Of a stretch of 64,000 bases of DNA, positions 1 through 8,800 are shown piece after piece. The position numbers were made by a program, and so were the translations under genes. Numbering within the stretch: the first letter of the stretch is position 1; each line of letters starts with the position of its first letter. The notes under the pieces are model-generated. The model worked only from the letters and a program-made list of their open reading frames with translations, was not told the origin of the DNA and made no database searches. Source of the DNA: Actinomadura craniellae (lineage in GTDB: Bacteria > Actinomycetota > Actinomycetes > Streptosporangiales > Streptosporangiaceae); assembly GCF_003289645.1 (NCBI RefSeq), contig NZ_QLYX01000002.1:496001-560000 (forward strand). The letters run 5' to 3'.

Positions 1-1
1 G

Positions 2-712
2 CGGGTGTTCGGCGACCGCCGGTACCCGGGGCTCAAGGCCGTCGCCCATGACGACGGGGTGACGGTCGCCGTGGCCCGCAACTACGGGTTCCAGCTCTAC
101 GTCAGGGTCGCCCGGCTCGGCGACGACGACCCCCGCGCCCTGCTGGCGACGGCCCTGCTCACCGAGGAGGTCCACGGTGGCCGGCAGTTGCTCCAGGCGC
201 TGGCGCTCGTTCGTGCCGGCGGGCTCACCGCACTTGCCCGGCGCGTCCGCGACACCCCGGTGCCGGCGGGCGGCCACGAGGCGAACCCCGCGCTGTCGGT
301 GCCCGGCCTGGTGGCCGAGGTGGCCGCCGAGCACGGGCTGTCCGGCGACGCCGCCGCGCTCTACCTCCAATTGCTCGCCCTGCTGGAGCCCACCGACCGC
401 AACGTCCGCCGGTGGAACGGGTGGACCCCGGCCCGGCACAAGAAGGCCGTGGCCGAGCTGACCGGGGCGGGCCTGGTGCTGGCGGCCAAGCGGAGCCGGG
501 CCGGCCGCTCGGTGTTCCTGCCCGGCGACTGGGCCGAGGCGGCCGCCCCGAACCTGCCGGTGGAGCGCTGGAAGGCGGAGATGTACGGGCTGTCGGTGCC
601 GGCGGGGCAGCGCAAGCTCTCCGGGCCGCTGCGCCGGTTCCTGCCGCTGCGCCCGCTGCACGAGTTGTTCGAGCACGCCTGGGCTCGCGTCCGCTCCGGC
701 GACCTGCCCTGA
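2..712 (+). CDS. C-terminal part of an unrecognised protein, cut by the left edge
   Basis: The reading frame is open from the first bases of the window to a TGA at 710-712, so this is the last ~236 residues of a longer protein; the GTG at 5 is only the first possible start inside the window. The visible part is alpha-helical and soluble, with no membrane segment. It contains the stretches NVRRWNGWTPARHKKAV and GRSVFLPGDW and ends in a Pro/Leu/Arg-rich tail, LPLRPLHELFEHAW. From memory this tail resembles the C-termini of large actinomycete proteins found with DUF4132/MolR-like genes, which would fit the SWIM/MoxR/vWA operon lying 3 kb to the right on the other strand. That link is inference. 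No catalytic motif can be named from this fragment. Confidence 0.75.
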   Translation, partial: RVFGDRRYPGLKAVAHDDGVTVAVARNYGFQLYVRVARLGDDDPRALLATALLTEEVHGGRQLLQALALVRAGGLTALARRVRDTPVPAGGHEANPALSVPGLVAEVAAEHGLSGDAAALYLQLLALLEPTDRNVRRWNGWTPARHKKAVAELTGAGLVLAAKRSRAGRSVFLPGDWAEAAAPNLPVERWKAEMYGLSVPAGQRKLSGPLRRFLPLRPLHELFEHAWARVRSGDLP

Positions 713-945
713 CCGGGTTCTGGCACGGCCTCTCCGGAGGCGGCGCTCACCCCCTGCTCCCCCTCGGGCCGGTCCCGGCCGACCGGTCCGAGGGGGTTAT
801 CGAAATCCGCGGTGAACCTGGGGCGGGTGGGGCGCGTATCACCGACCGCATCCCCAGGGAGCGGCCGGGTGGGTGCGGGAGGGAGACTCGCGGTGAGGCC
901 CGCCCCACCCGGCCGCACCATCCCCGGCACGGCTTTGTTGTCACT

Positions 946-973
946 TTGACACAAATCGACCGGCCCCTATTGG
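946..973 (+). promoter_or_regulatory. Candidate promoter for the 1021-3835 operon
   Basis: The 308-base gap between 712 and 1021 holds no gene. Within it is TTGACA (946-951), a 16-base spacer and TATTGG (968-973), a plausible housekeeping-sigma promoter about 47 bases before the ATG. The -35 overlaps a small inverted repeat, TGTCA-N3-TGACA (939-951), that could be an operator. No transcription data are available. Confidence 0.4.
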
Positions 974-1020
974 CGGGGATGCCCCTGGCGTAAAGAGCAG
1001 GCAAAGTCCACTGTGGGACC

Positions 1021-2445
1021 ATGCTTCCGCGTCACTTACCGAACCGGTACCACGACCGCGGGGAAGGGCCGGTCGGATACCTGGCGGTGCTCCTGCTCCT
1101 GGCGGCCGTGCTCGGCTCCGTCGGGGCGGTCGTCCCCGGGGAACGCCTCACCCGAGGGATCGAAACGGCGATCTGCCGGCTGGTGGGCGGCCCCTGCCCC
1201 GCCGGGACCACCGCGGCGCCCCCGCCGGCGCGGCCGCCGGACGACCAGTGCGTCACCCGCTCCGGCATCGACCAGCGGACCGAGGGGCGCAAGGTGCTCG
1301 TGGTGGGCGACGAGCAGGTCTCCACCCGGCAGGAGGACGTCCTCGGTGACGGGAGCCTCTCGATCACCACCGCCGACCAGTCCAGCCAGGGCATCGACCT
1401 GGAGCTCGGGCTGGGCGTCCAGTGGAACGGGCTCGGCATCGGGGCGAGCGCGGGCGGCGGGGTGATGTGGACCGGCTCCGACCAGTACCAGTTCCGGTTC
1501 GCCGACCGGCGCGAGGCCGACGCGTTCTACCGGGAGGCCCACCGCCGGGTGGAGGACCACTTCGACGAGCACGGCTTCGGCGCCGTCTTCGACGGCGGGC
1601 TGGCCGAGATCCCGCTCCGGCTCGCCGAGCAGCGCGGCATCCCCTACACCTACATCAACGCCGACGGGCGAAGCGCCTTCGTCCAGGGCCAGGCCACCGT
1701 CGGCATGGGGAACGACACCGGGGAGGTCGGGCTCGGCGGGGGCGGCGAGTACCGGGAGGTCCGCCTGCTGGGCACCTCGGAGTCCGTCGACGCGCAGGGG
1801 AACCGGACGACCGGCCAGTACTACGAGGCCACCAACACGCTGACCCGCGAGCTCTTCGGCGGGGTGCGACTGAACGACGTGGGCGGCCCGGGCGATGTCG
1901 GTGACTGGACCTCCGACGAGACCAACATCTACCACGTCGAGTACGACAGGAACGGCGCCCCGATCCGGGTCACCGCCGTCCAGACCACCCAGTGGGTGTT
2001 CGGCGGGGGCGGCACGCTGGAGGTCCGCCCCGGGCTCGGTCCCGACGACGGCGTCAATCCCGAGGGCGGCGGCGGTGTCACCACGTCCCTGCGGATCCAG
2101 GACGGCGACACGACGGTCGCCACCACGACCGTGGAGATCCCCCCGGAGCTGCGCGCCGACGTCCGGAACGAACTCGACGGCCTCACCGACCACAACCTCG
2201 GGGACCGGCTCCGCGGGCTCGACACCCTCAGGCGGCTGGCCCGCGGCGAGGGCGCCACCTTCACGCTCCAGGAGTACGGGTTCGAGGGCCGGCAGACCCA
2301 GGGCGGTCTCGACCTCGACTACGGCATCGAGATCGTCGACTGGGGCAACGAGCACCAGGAGGCCACCCTGGAGCTGGAAAGCGCCCAGTACCGCGATCCC
2401 GAGAGCGGCGAACTGGTGCCGTGGGTCACATGCACCGGCACCTGA
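1021..2445 (+). CDS. Exported or membrane-anchored protein with a pilin-like N-terminal segment, function unknown
   Basis: This is a 474-residue protein. Residues about 13-36 are a single hydrophobic helix (starting GEGPVGYLAVLLLLAAVLG), preceded by a short charged stretch. The pattern resembles the N-terminal helix of Flp/Tad-type pilin-like proteins, which carry a Glu close to the start of the helix. A Pro-rich linker (about 61-73) separates the helix from a large Gly-rich beta-type domain (about 80-470) with no motif I recognise. Cysteines near residues 52, 59, 77 and 472 could form disulfides outside the cell. It is first in a run of three overlapping genes, followed by a lipoprotein-like gene and a membrane protein, so an envelope role is likely. 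No clear ribosome site precedes the ATG, so the start is not certain. Confidence 0.7.
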   Translation: MLPRHLPNRYHDRGEGPVGYLAVLLLLAAVLGSVGAVVPGERLTRGIETAICRLVGGPCPAGTTAAPPPARPPDDQCVTRSGIDQRTEGRKVLVVGDEQVSTRQEDVLGDGSLSITTADQSSQGIDLELGLGVQWNGLGIGASAGGGVMWTGSDQYQFRFADRREADAFYREAHRRVEDHFDEHGFGAVFDGGLAEIPLRLAEQRGIPYTYINADGRSAFVQGQATVGMGNDTGEVGLGGGGEYREVRLLGTSESVDAQGNRTTGQYYEATNTLTRELFGGVRLNDVGGPGDVGDWTSDETNIYHVEYDRNGAPIRVTAVQTTQWVFGGGGTLEVRPGLGPDDGVNPEGGGGVTTSLRIQDGDTTVATTTVEIPPELRADVRNELDGLTDHNLGDRLRGLDTLRRLARGEGATFTLQEYGFEGRQTQGGLDLDYGIEIVDWGNEHQEATLELESAQYRDPESGELVPWVTCTGT

Positions 2446-3002
2446 GAGCCGGCACCGGCCTGGCGGCGGCCGCCCTGCTCGCCGCCACCGGCTGCTCCGA
2501 CGCGGGCGAACGTCACACGCAGGGCACACAGGGCGCCGGCCTGACGACGTACCGGGGCGCGGGCTTCACCGTCGGCCACCCCCGGGGCTGGCGGCCCCCG
2601 GCCCGGCGGATCTTCCCGGGGGCGAACTTCGAAGTCGTCCCGCCCGGCCCGGCCGGGGCCCCGCCCCGAGCCTCGCTGTCGGTCTTCACCGAACGGGATC
2701 GGCGCCCGCTGCACCGGATCGTGGACGGTCTCGTGGCGCTCGGCCGGACCTCGGCCGACTTCCGGCTGATCGAACGCCGCGCGACCGAGGTGGGCGACCG
2801 CCCCGCGTACGTCGTCCGCAGGGGGTACTCCGCCGCGGCCCGGGACGGCCGGCGGGTCCACCTGCGCCAGGTGGACCTGCTGGTCCGGCTCTCCGCGACG
2901 GCGGTGATCGACGTGCGCGTCGTCGCCACCGCCGACCGGTACGAGGCCGACCGGCCGTCGATCGACGCGGTGCTCCGCTCGTTCCGGAGCGGGACCGGAT
3001 GA
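2430..3002 (+). CDS. Putative lipoprotein
   Basis: This is a 190-residue protein starting at an ATG inside the end of the preceding gene (16-base overlap), which implies translational coupling. The N-terminus has Arg/His residues, a hydrophobic run (GLAAAALLAA) and then TGC. This is an acceptable but not ideal lipobox, with Cys about residue 22 as the probable lipidation site. The mature part (TYRGAGFTVGHPRGW and following) resembles small actinomycete lipoproteins of the PsbP/DcrB-like type that hold a compact alpha-beta domain. An in-frame GTG at 2421 is an alternative start. It ends in an ATGA overlap with the next gene. The role is unknown; it is probably a partner of the flanking membrane and pilin-like proteins. 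Confidence 0.65.
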   Translation: MHRHLRAGTGLAAAALLAATGCSDAGERHTQGTQGAGLTTYRGAGFTVGHPRGWRPPARRIFPGANFEVVPPGPAGAPPRASLSVFTERDRRPLHRIVDGLVALGRTSADFRLIERRATEVGDRPAYVVRRGYSAAARDGRRVHLRQVDLLVRLSATAVIDVRVVATADRYEADRPSIDAVLRSFRSGTG

Positions 3003-3835
3003 GAACCGGCCCGGCCCTCGGCGCGCTCGCGGCCCTGGCCGTGCTCGCCATGACGACCGCGCTGCTGCGCACCCCCACCGGCCAGGGCGGGGTGGCGGCG
3101 ATCACCACGTCGGACGGCACCCCCGCCTCCGCCGCCTTCGCCCTGGTCACGGCCGCCTGGCTGGCCGCGGGAGCCTTCGGCACCTGGCTCGCCGTCCCGC
3201 GCCGGGAGGACCGGGAGCCGAGCGCGGCGCCGACGGCCGCCGCAACGGTGGGTGCGGTGCTCGCCGCGCTCGCCCCCATCGTGCTGGTCCTGTCGTCCAC
3301 CACCACATCGCCCGGCCGGCTCGCGCTCTCGATCACCGCTCTGGAACTGGCGGTGGCCGCCGGAGTCGGCGCGGGATTGCTGCTGGGCCGGCATACCGCC
3401 GGCACCGGGATGGTCGCCGCCGCAACGGCGACCCTGGTCCTCGCCCTGGCGATCCGGTGCGCGCTGGTGGAGACGCTGGTGCCGGGGCCGCTGATCGACC
3501 CGGCGGGCCGGCTCACCGCGGACGCGGCCGCCGCGCTGCGCGCGCTGGAGGACCGGCTGCCGGTCGGGACGGGCGTCGCCGCCCTGCTCGGAGCGGCGCT
3601 GGGCGGAGCGGTGACCCGTGCCCGCCCGGCGGCGGCGCTCCTGGTGGGGCTGGCGCCGCCGGCGCTGTGGGCCGCCGGGACGGTCATCGGGCTGGTCGGC
3701 GCGGGCACGCCGGTGTTCACCTCGGTCCAGCCGGGCGAGTGGATCTGCCTGGCCGTCGGCGGGCCGCTCGGCGCCGGGTCGGGTTACGCGCTGGGCCGGG
3801 CGATCCGCCGCAGGTCAGGACCAGGCGGCGCGTAG
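2999..3835 (+). CDS. Multi-pass membrane protein of unknown function
   Basis: This is a 278-residue, Ala/Leu/Gly-rich protein with about six or seven predicted membrane helices, for instance GALAALAVLAMTTALL at the N-terminus, a helix near residues 45-60 and paired helices near 80-130. It ends in an Arg-rich cytoplasmic tail. The ATG overlaps the previous stop (ATGA at 2999-3002), so it is the third gene of the 1021-3835 operon. Its 3' end overlaps the convergent SWIM gene by 21 bases. No transporter or enzyme signature is visible. Confidence 0.7.
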   Translation: MRTGPALGALAALAVLAMTTALLRTPTGQGGVAAITTSDGTPASAAFALVTAAWLAAGAFGTWLAVPRREDREPSAAPTAAATVGAVLAALAPIVLVLSSTTTSPGRLALSITALELAVAAGVGAGLLLGRHTAGTGMVAAATATLVLALAIRCALVETLVPGPLIDPAGRLTADAAAALRALEDRLPVGTGVAALLGAALGGAVTRARPAAALLVGLAPPALWAAGTVIGLVGAGTPVFTSVQPGEWICLAVGGPLGAGSGYALGRAIRRRSGPGGA

Positions 3836-5755
3836 CAGGGCACGGTGGGCGGCGTCGAGGTAGGCCATCGCGGCGGCCCAGGCGCGGGCGGACGGCTCCG
3901 GCGCGGCGGGACGGGACTCCCCCGTCACCGTGCGCTCCACCTCGGCCGCGGCCGCGTGCAGGTGGTCGAGCAGGTCCGCGGCGGTCGGCAGGTGGGAGCG
4001 GCGCAACCGGGCCGACTCGGCGCGCAGTCCGGCCGTGGCCGCACCGGCCAGGGTGGCCCGGCCGCCGAGGGTGGCCCGGTGCAGCGTGCGGCGCAGCCCG
4101 GCCAGCGGGTCGTCGGGCGGCTCCGGTGCGGCGGCCGGTCGTGGCGCCGCGGTCGCGGCGGCCGGGCCGAGGGCGGCTCCGGGCAGGTCGTCCAGGCCCA
4201 CGTTGATCCGGCCGAGCCGGCGGTCCGGCAAGTGCAGCGCCGGGGCCGCCACCGCCAGCAGGGTGAGGGTGCGGGGCCGGGACGGGTGGATCCGGCCGAC
4301 CAGCCGCAGCGGCTCGCCGTGCAGCGTGCCGAGCCGCCGCAGGACGGCCCGGTGGTCGCCGGCGGGGGACAGGGCGTGCACCGGGTCGGCACCGGCCACC
4401 TCCAGCAGCACCCCTTCGGGGGTGAGCCCGGCCACCACCGTGTCGAGGAAGAGCAGGTCGGCACCGGCCGGACGGGCGGTCTCCGGCAGCCCGGCCGCCG
4501 CCCAGGCCCGGTCCAGCTGGTCGCCCACGGCGGCCTCCCACAGCGCGGCCAGCGGCGGTTCGGTCCAGGGCGTGCCGGCGAGGCGGGCCGCGTCGGCCCC
4601 CTCCCCGCCGCCCAGCCGGCCGTCCGCCGTCGCGGTAAGCCCCTGCCCGAACACACCGGACCGGCCGAGGTCGTGGTGGTCCAGGGTGAGGCGGCCCAGC
4701 CGGGCGGCGCTCCGGTACGCGGTCTTCGGCCGCTCCGGCCCGCCCGGCATGACGTCGGAGACGGTGTGCAGGCGGCCCGCGCCGTCGGTCAGGTAGGTCA
4801 CCACCCCCGCGTAGCCGGACGCGGTCACCACCGCCTCGCTGCACAGGCCGTGCAGCCGGGCGGTGGCGGTGGGCGCGTACGACCGGCGCGCGACGCCCAC
4901 GGCGGCGGCGTCCGGGGCCCGGTCGAGCCGGTGCGCCGTGGCGATCAGTTCCGCCAGGTCGGCCGCGAAGACCTCCAGGGCGAAGGCCGGCCGGGCCGTG
5001 GCCAGGTCCCGCATCCCGCCCGCCACCCGGGTGGCGGCCGCGGCCAGCCGGGGCAGCGACGCCTGCCGGGCCGCGTGGGCGGCACGCAGCAGGTCGGCGC
5101 GGAGCAGCGCCCCGGCGGCCTGCGCCCCGGTCGCCAGCAGCCGCGCCCCCGCGTCCACCGCCAACCGTGCCGCGCCCGCCTGCGCCTCCGTCAGCTCGAC
5201 CGCTTCGTCCCCGCGCGTTCCGGCCAGGCCCGCTCCGGTGCGGCTCGTTCCAGCCTGGCCCGCCCCGGTCTGGCCCGCCCCGGTCTGGTCCGCCCCGGTC
5301 TGGTCCGCCCCGGTCTGGTCCGCTCCGGTGCGGCTCGTTCCGGTGCAGGCCGTTCCCGCGGGGCTCGGGTGGGAGAGGTCCGGCTCGGCCGCGGAGTCCA
5401 CCGTCCGGGCCGGCCGTGTCCGCGGGTCCGGTTCCGCTCCGGTCTCCTCCGGTTCCGCGGGCGGGGCCTCCTCCTGGTCGGCGAGGGTGTCCAGGACCGT
5501 CAGGACCGCCAGCAGGTGCAGGCAGCGCGGGGCGAGCAGGCAGGAGCAGCCGACCTGGTCGGCGCCGGTCAGGCGGGGCCCGGCGAGCCGCACGGTCTCG
5601 CCGCCCGCCGCGACCTGCCAGCCGCCGCCGGTCTCCGTCCACGTCCAGCCGTCGGCCAGCGCGGGGTCCGCGTCCAGCCGTCGCCGGACCCGGGCGGGTG
5701 CGGCACCGATCAGCTCGGCCAGCAACCCCGGCTCCACCACCGGTCGGGTCACCAT
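3815..5755 (-). CDS. SWIM-type zinc-finger protein (YehQ-like)
   Basis: This is a 646-residue protein. Near residues 76-90 it has CSCLLAPRCLH, a CxC-x5-CxH SWIM zinc-binding motif, the family's DNA- or protein-binding element. Residues about 135-175 are a degenerate run of TGADQ/TGAGQ pentapeptides. The remaining ~450 residues are Ala/Leu/Arg-rich helical sequence typical of the long SWIM proteins found with MoxR and vWA genes. It is the last gene of the minus-strand operon DUF4132 - MoxR - DUF5682/vWA - SWIM, 70 bases after the vWA stop. E. coli YehQ occupies the same place in the yehI-L-M-P-Q cluster. Biological function is not established; a chaperone/metal-handling or conflict-type role has been proposed for related MoxR-vWA systems. 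Confidence 0.85.
   Translation of the reverse strand: MVTRPVVEPGLLAELIGAAPARVRRRLDADPALADGWTWTETGGGWQVAAGGETVRLAGPRLTGADQVGCSCLLAPRCLHLLAVLTVLDTLADQEEAPPAEPEETGAEPDPRTRPARTVDSAAEPDLSHPSPAGTACTGTSRTGADQTGADQTGADQTGAGQTGAGQAGTSRTGAGLAGTRGDEAVELTEAQAGAARLAVDAGARLLATGAQAAGALLRADLLRAAHAARQASLPRLAAAATRVAGGMRDLATARPAFALEVFAADLAELIATAHRLDRAPDAAAVGVARRSYAPTATARLHGLCSEAVVTASGYAGVVTYLTDGAGRLHTVSDVMPGGPERPKTAYRSAARLGRLTLDHHDLGRSGVFGQGLTATADGRLGGGEGADAARLAGTPWTEPPLAALWEAAVGDQLDRAWAAAGLPETARPAGADLLFLDTVVAGLTPEGVLLEVAGADPVHALSPAGDHRAVLRRLGTLHGEPLRLVGRIHPSRPRTLTLLAVAAPALHLPDRRLGRINVGLDDLPGAALGPAAATAAPRPAAAPEPPDDPLAGLRRTLHRATLGGRATLAGAATAGLRAESARLRRSHLPTAADLLDHLHAAAAEVERTVTGESRPAAPEPSARAWAAAMAYLDAAHRALLRAAWS
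5256..5335. repeat. 15-base in-frame tandem repeat inside the SWIM gene
   Basis: About five copies of a 15-base unit (CCGCCCCGGTCTGGT-like on the + strand) are flanked on both sides by copies of CGGTGCGGCTCGTTCC. The unit length is a multiple of three, and the minus-strand translation is a TGADQ pentapeptide series, so it is a coding repeat that can vary in number without breaking the frame. Confidence 0.8.
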
Positions 5756-5825
5756 TCCTCCTCCGGATGCACCGGCCGCGCCGTCGCCGGCCCGGCCGCA
5801 AGGGAGCGACGCCCGGTCACGGCGC

Positions 5826-8800
5826 TCATCCGCGGACCCGCTCGCCGATCCAGGCGGCCAGTTCGGCCGGGGAGAGCGCGGCGACGGGCATCCCGGCGGC
5901 GGCCACCCGCTCGGCGATCCCGCGGTTGAAGACGGGCTGCCCCCCGTCGTCGAGGGCCGCCAGGCCCAGCAGGTGGGCGCCGCTCTCGGCGAGCGCGCGC
6001 ACCTCGCCGAGCAGCCGCCCGGTGGAGACGCCCTCCTCGAAGTCGCTGACCACCGCGACGATGGACCGGGCGGGCACGGTGATCTGCTCGCGCACGTACG
6101 CCAGGCCGCGCCCGATGTCCGTGCCGCCGCCCACGGAGATCTCCAGCAGCAACGCCAGCGGGTCGGCGACCCGGCCGGTGAGGTCGATGACCTTGGTGGA
6201 GAAGGTCACGAAGTGCACCGAGAGCGCCGGGACGCCGTGCAGCACCGCCGCCGTCAGCGCGCTGTAGATCGTCGAGCGCTCCATGGAGCCCGACACGTCG
6301 ACGGCGAGGAAGATGTGCCAGTCGGCGCTGCGCCGGGCCCGGGTGCGGAACACCGGCCGCTCCGGCACCAGGGTGATCGCGGTCCCGGTGCGCCGGGCGG
6401 TGTGCAGGTTGGCCCGGACGGTCCGGCCGAGGTCCAGCGGGCCCACGGGGCGGCGGCTCGGGCGCGGGGTGGCCAGCCCGGTCAGCGCGGGCCGCAGCCG
6501 GCGGGCCAGCTCCCGGGTCAGCTCGGCGACCAGCCGATCCACCAGCCGCCGCAGCCGGGCCAGTCCCGCCTCGGGCAGCGCCCCGGCCAGCGAAAGCACG
6601 TGTTCGAGCAGGTCGACGGAGGCGGTCACCCGCTCCGGGTCGAGCTGGAGGATCGCGTCGGAGCGGCCCCGGGCGGCGGCCCGGCCCAGCACCTCGTCGC
6701 GGATCCGGGCGCCGAACAGCGCCTCCAGTTCCCCGGACCACTCCCGGGCGGTGGGGTACGGGTCTCCGGTCCCGCCACCGGTGCCGGCGGTCGAGCCCTC
6801 GCCCTGCCCGTGCCCGTACAGTTCGTCCAGGCCACGGGCCACGCGGGCGGCACGGCCCGTCAGCCGCTCCCGCTCCCGGCCCAGCACCAGCCGCCACCGG
6901 TCCGGCCCCGAGATCGCCCGGCCCTCCCCCGGCCCGGGCGCCGGTCCCGCCCCCGGCGGTCCGCCCCGCGCGAGAGTTCCGCCACCCTCGTGCCCACCGC
7001 TCGCGGGCGTTCCCCCGGGGCGGTCCGCGGGCGGCTGCGCGGCCCCGAGCACACGGCCGGCGGTCTGCCGGCCCACCGCCGCGGACAGCGCCCGCGAGCC
7101 GGGCACCCCCGGCTCCGGCGGTTCGGCCGGCCGCCCCGTCGCCGGCGTGGGGCCGGACGTCCCCGGCTCCGGCGGCTCGACCGGCCGCGGGCCGGGCGGC
7201 CGCACCGGCACCGGCACGGGGCCGGACGCGCCGGTGGCCGGCGGTTCGGCCGGCTGCCGCTCCGCCGCCGGGCCGGACCCGGACGCGCCGGCGGGCGACG
7301 CCGCGGGAGGGAGCGGCCCGGCCGGGAGGAGGGCGGGGTCGAGGGCGCGGACGGCGGCACGGCCGGCCAGGTCCGCGGCGGCCTGGGCGGCGAGCACGGC
7401 GGGGTCGGTGTCGAGTTCGAACGGGTCCGGGGCCCCGGGGTCCAGCCGGTGGCGCTCGCGGACCGCGACCAGGAAACGCCCGCGGGCGGCGGGCGCGAGG
7501 GCGTCGAAGCCCTCCCGCAGGGCGGGCAGGCGGCGCAGGAACTCCGCGTCGGGCCGGTCCTCCACGACGCTCGCCAGCGGGTCGAGCAGGTCGGGGGCGG
7601 ACTCCAGCAGCGGCCCGGCCACGGTGAGCGCTCCGGCCAGCCGGCGGGCCGAGCCCGCGCCGTCGGACGCGTCGGCCCAGCCGGCGAGGCGGGTCGCCAG
7701 CGTCCCGGCCGGTTCGGCGCCGAGCAGCACCAGGGCCGCCGCGGCGGCGCCCTGGGGCAGCGGCGCCCCGTCGGCGACCAGCCCGCGCAGCAGCCAGACC
7801 AGCCGGTTCGCCCCGGTGGCGCCGCGCTCGACGAGCTGGACGAGCTGGAGCAGGGCGCGCGTGTCGGCGGGATCGTCGGATCCGGCGATGCCCGCCACCG
7901 CACCGATCGCGGCGGCGGCCAGTTCGGCGGTCTGCGGCCCGGCCTCGACCGCGCCCGGGCCGGGCAGGCCGGGCAGGTGGCCCGCGGTGATCCGCTCGAT
8001 CAGGTCGTGTGCGGCGATCAGCTCGGGCAGCCCGGCGACCGGCAGGAAACCGGTGCGCAGCTCCGCCATGAACCGGTGCGCCGGCCGGGCCAGCCCGGCT
8101 TCGGCGGCCTCCTCCAGCAGGGCGAGCCGGGCGGCCGGGGTCAGTTCGTCCCGTGCGGCCAGCGTCCGGGCCCGGGCTTCGAGCGCCCCCTCGGCGGCCT
8201 GTTCCAGGGTCGCGCCGTACGCGGTGGCGAGTTCGAGGGTGGCCGCGGTCAGCGGGCGCCAGTGGACCGTCCAGGCCCGGCCGGTGGCGCGGACCGCGCC
8301 CACCCCGGCCAGCTCGCGTTCGGCACCGTATTCGACCCCCGCGGTGCGCAGCCGCCGCAGCGCCAGGTGGCGGCGCAGGTCGAGCGGGCTGCGGGCGGGG
8401 TCGAGCCGCTGTTCCACCGGCCGGGACGGCGCGTCCGGTCCGGGCAGCCCGAGCTCGGCCAGCAGTTCCTCGACGTGCACGGCCAGGCCCGACCGGGGGG
8501 CGCCGGGGGGCGGCGTGCCGCGCCGGTCGCCCACCAGGACCCGCTGCGCGGCGCGGGCGACGGCCCGGGACCGGCCCAGCGGCTCGCCCTGGCCGAGCGC
8601 GGTCTCCAGCGCCTCGACCAGTTCCCGGCGGCCGGGCGCGGGTAGGCCCCGCAGCACGGCCAGGTCCCGCGCCACCCGGTAGGCCGCCGCGGCGTCGGGG
8701 GTGCCCGCCACGTGCCCGTCGGCGCGCAGTTCCGCGCAGATCCGGGCCAGCCGGGCGGCCGCGGCGCGTTCGACCGCGGCCGGGGCGCCGCGGGCGTCCA

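Noticed and set aside
5256-5335. Possible CRISPR-like array
   Set aside because: The units are contiguous 15-base tandem copies without spacers and lie in frame within the SWIM coding sequence.
3845-8682. Very long plus-strand open frames (694, 1260 and 799 codons) opposite the SWIM and vWA genes
   Set aside because: They are antisense frames produced by high GC3 codons of the minus-strand genes; their translations are low-complexity Arg/Gly/Pro/Ser and show no family motif.
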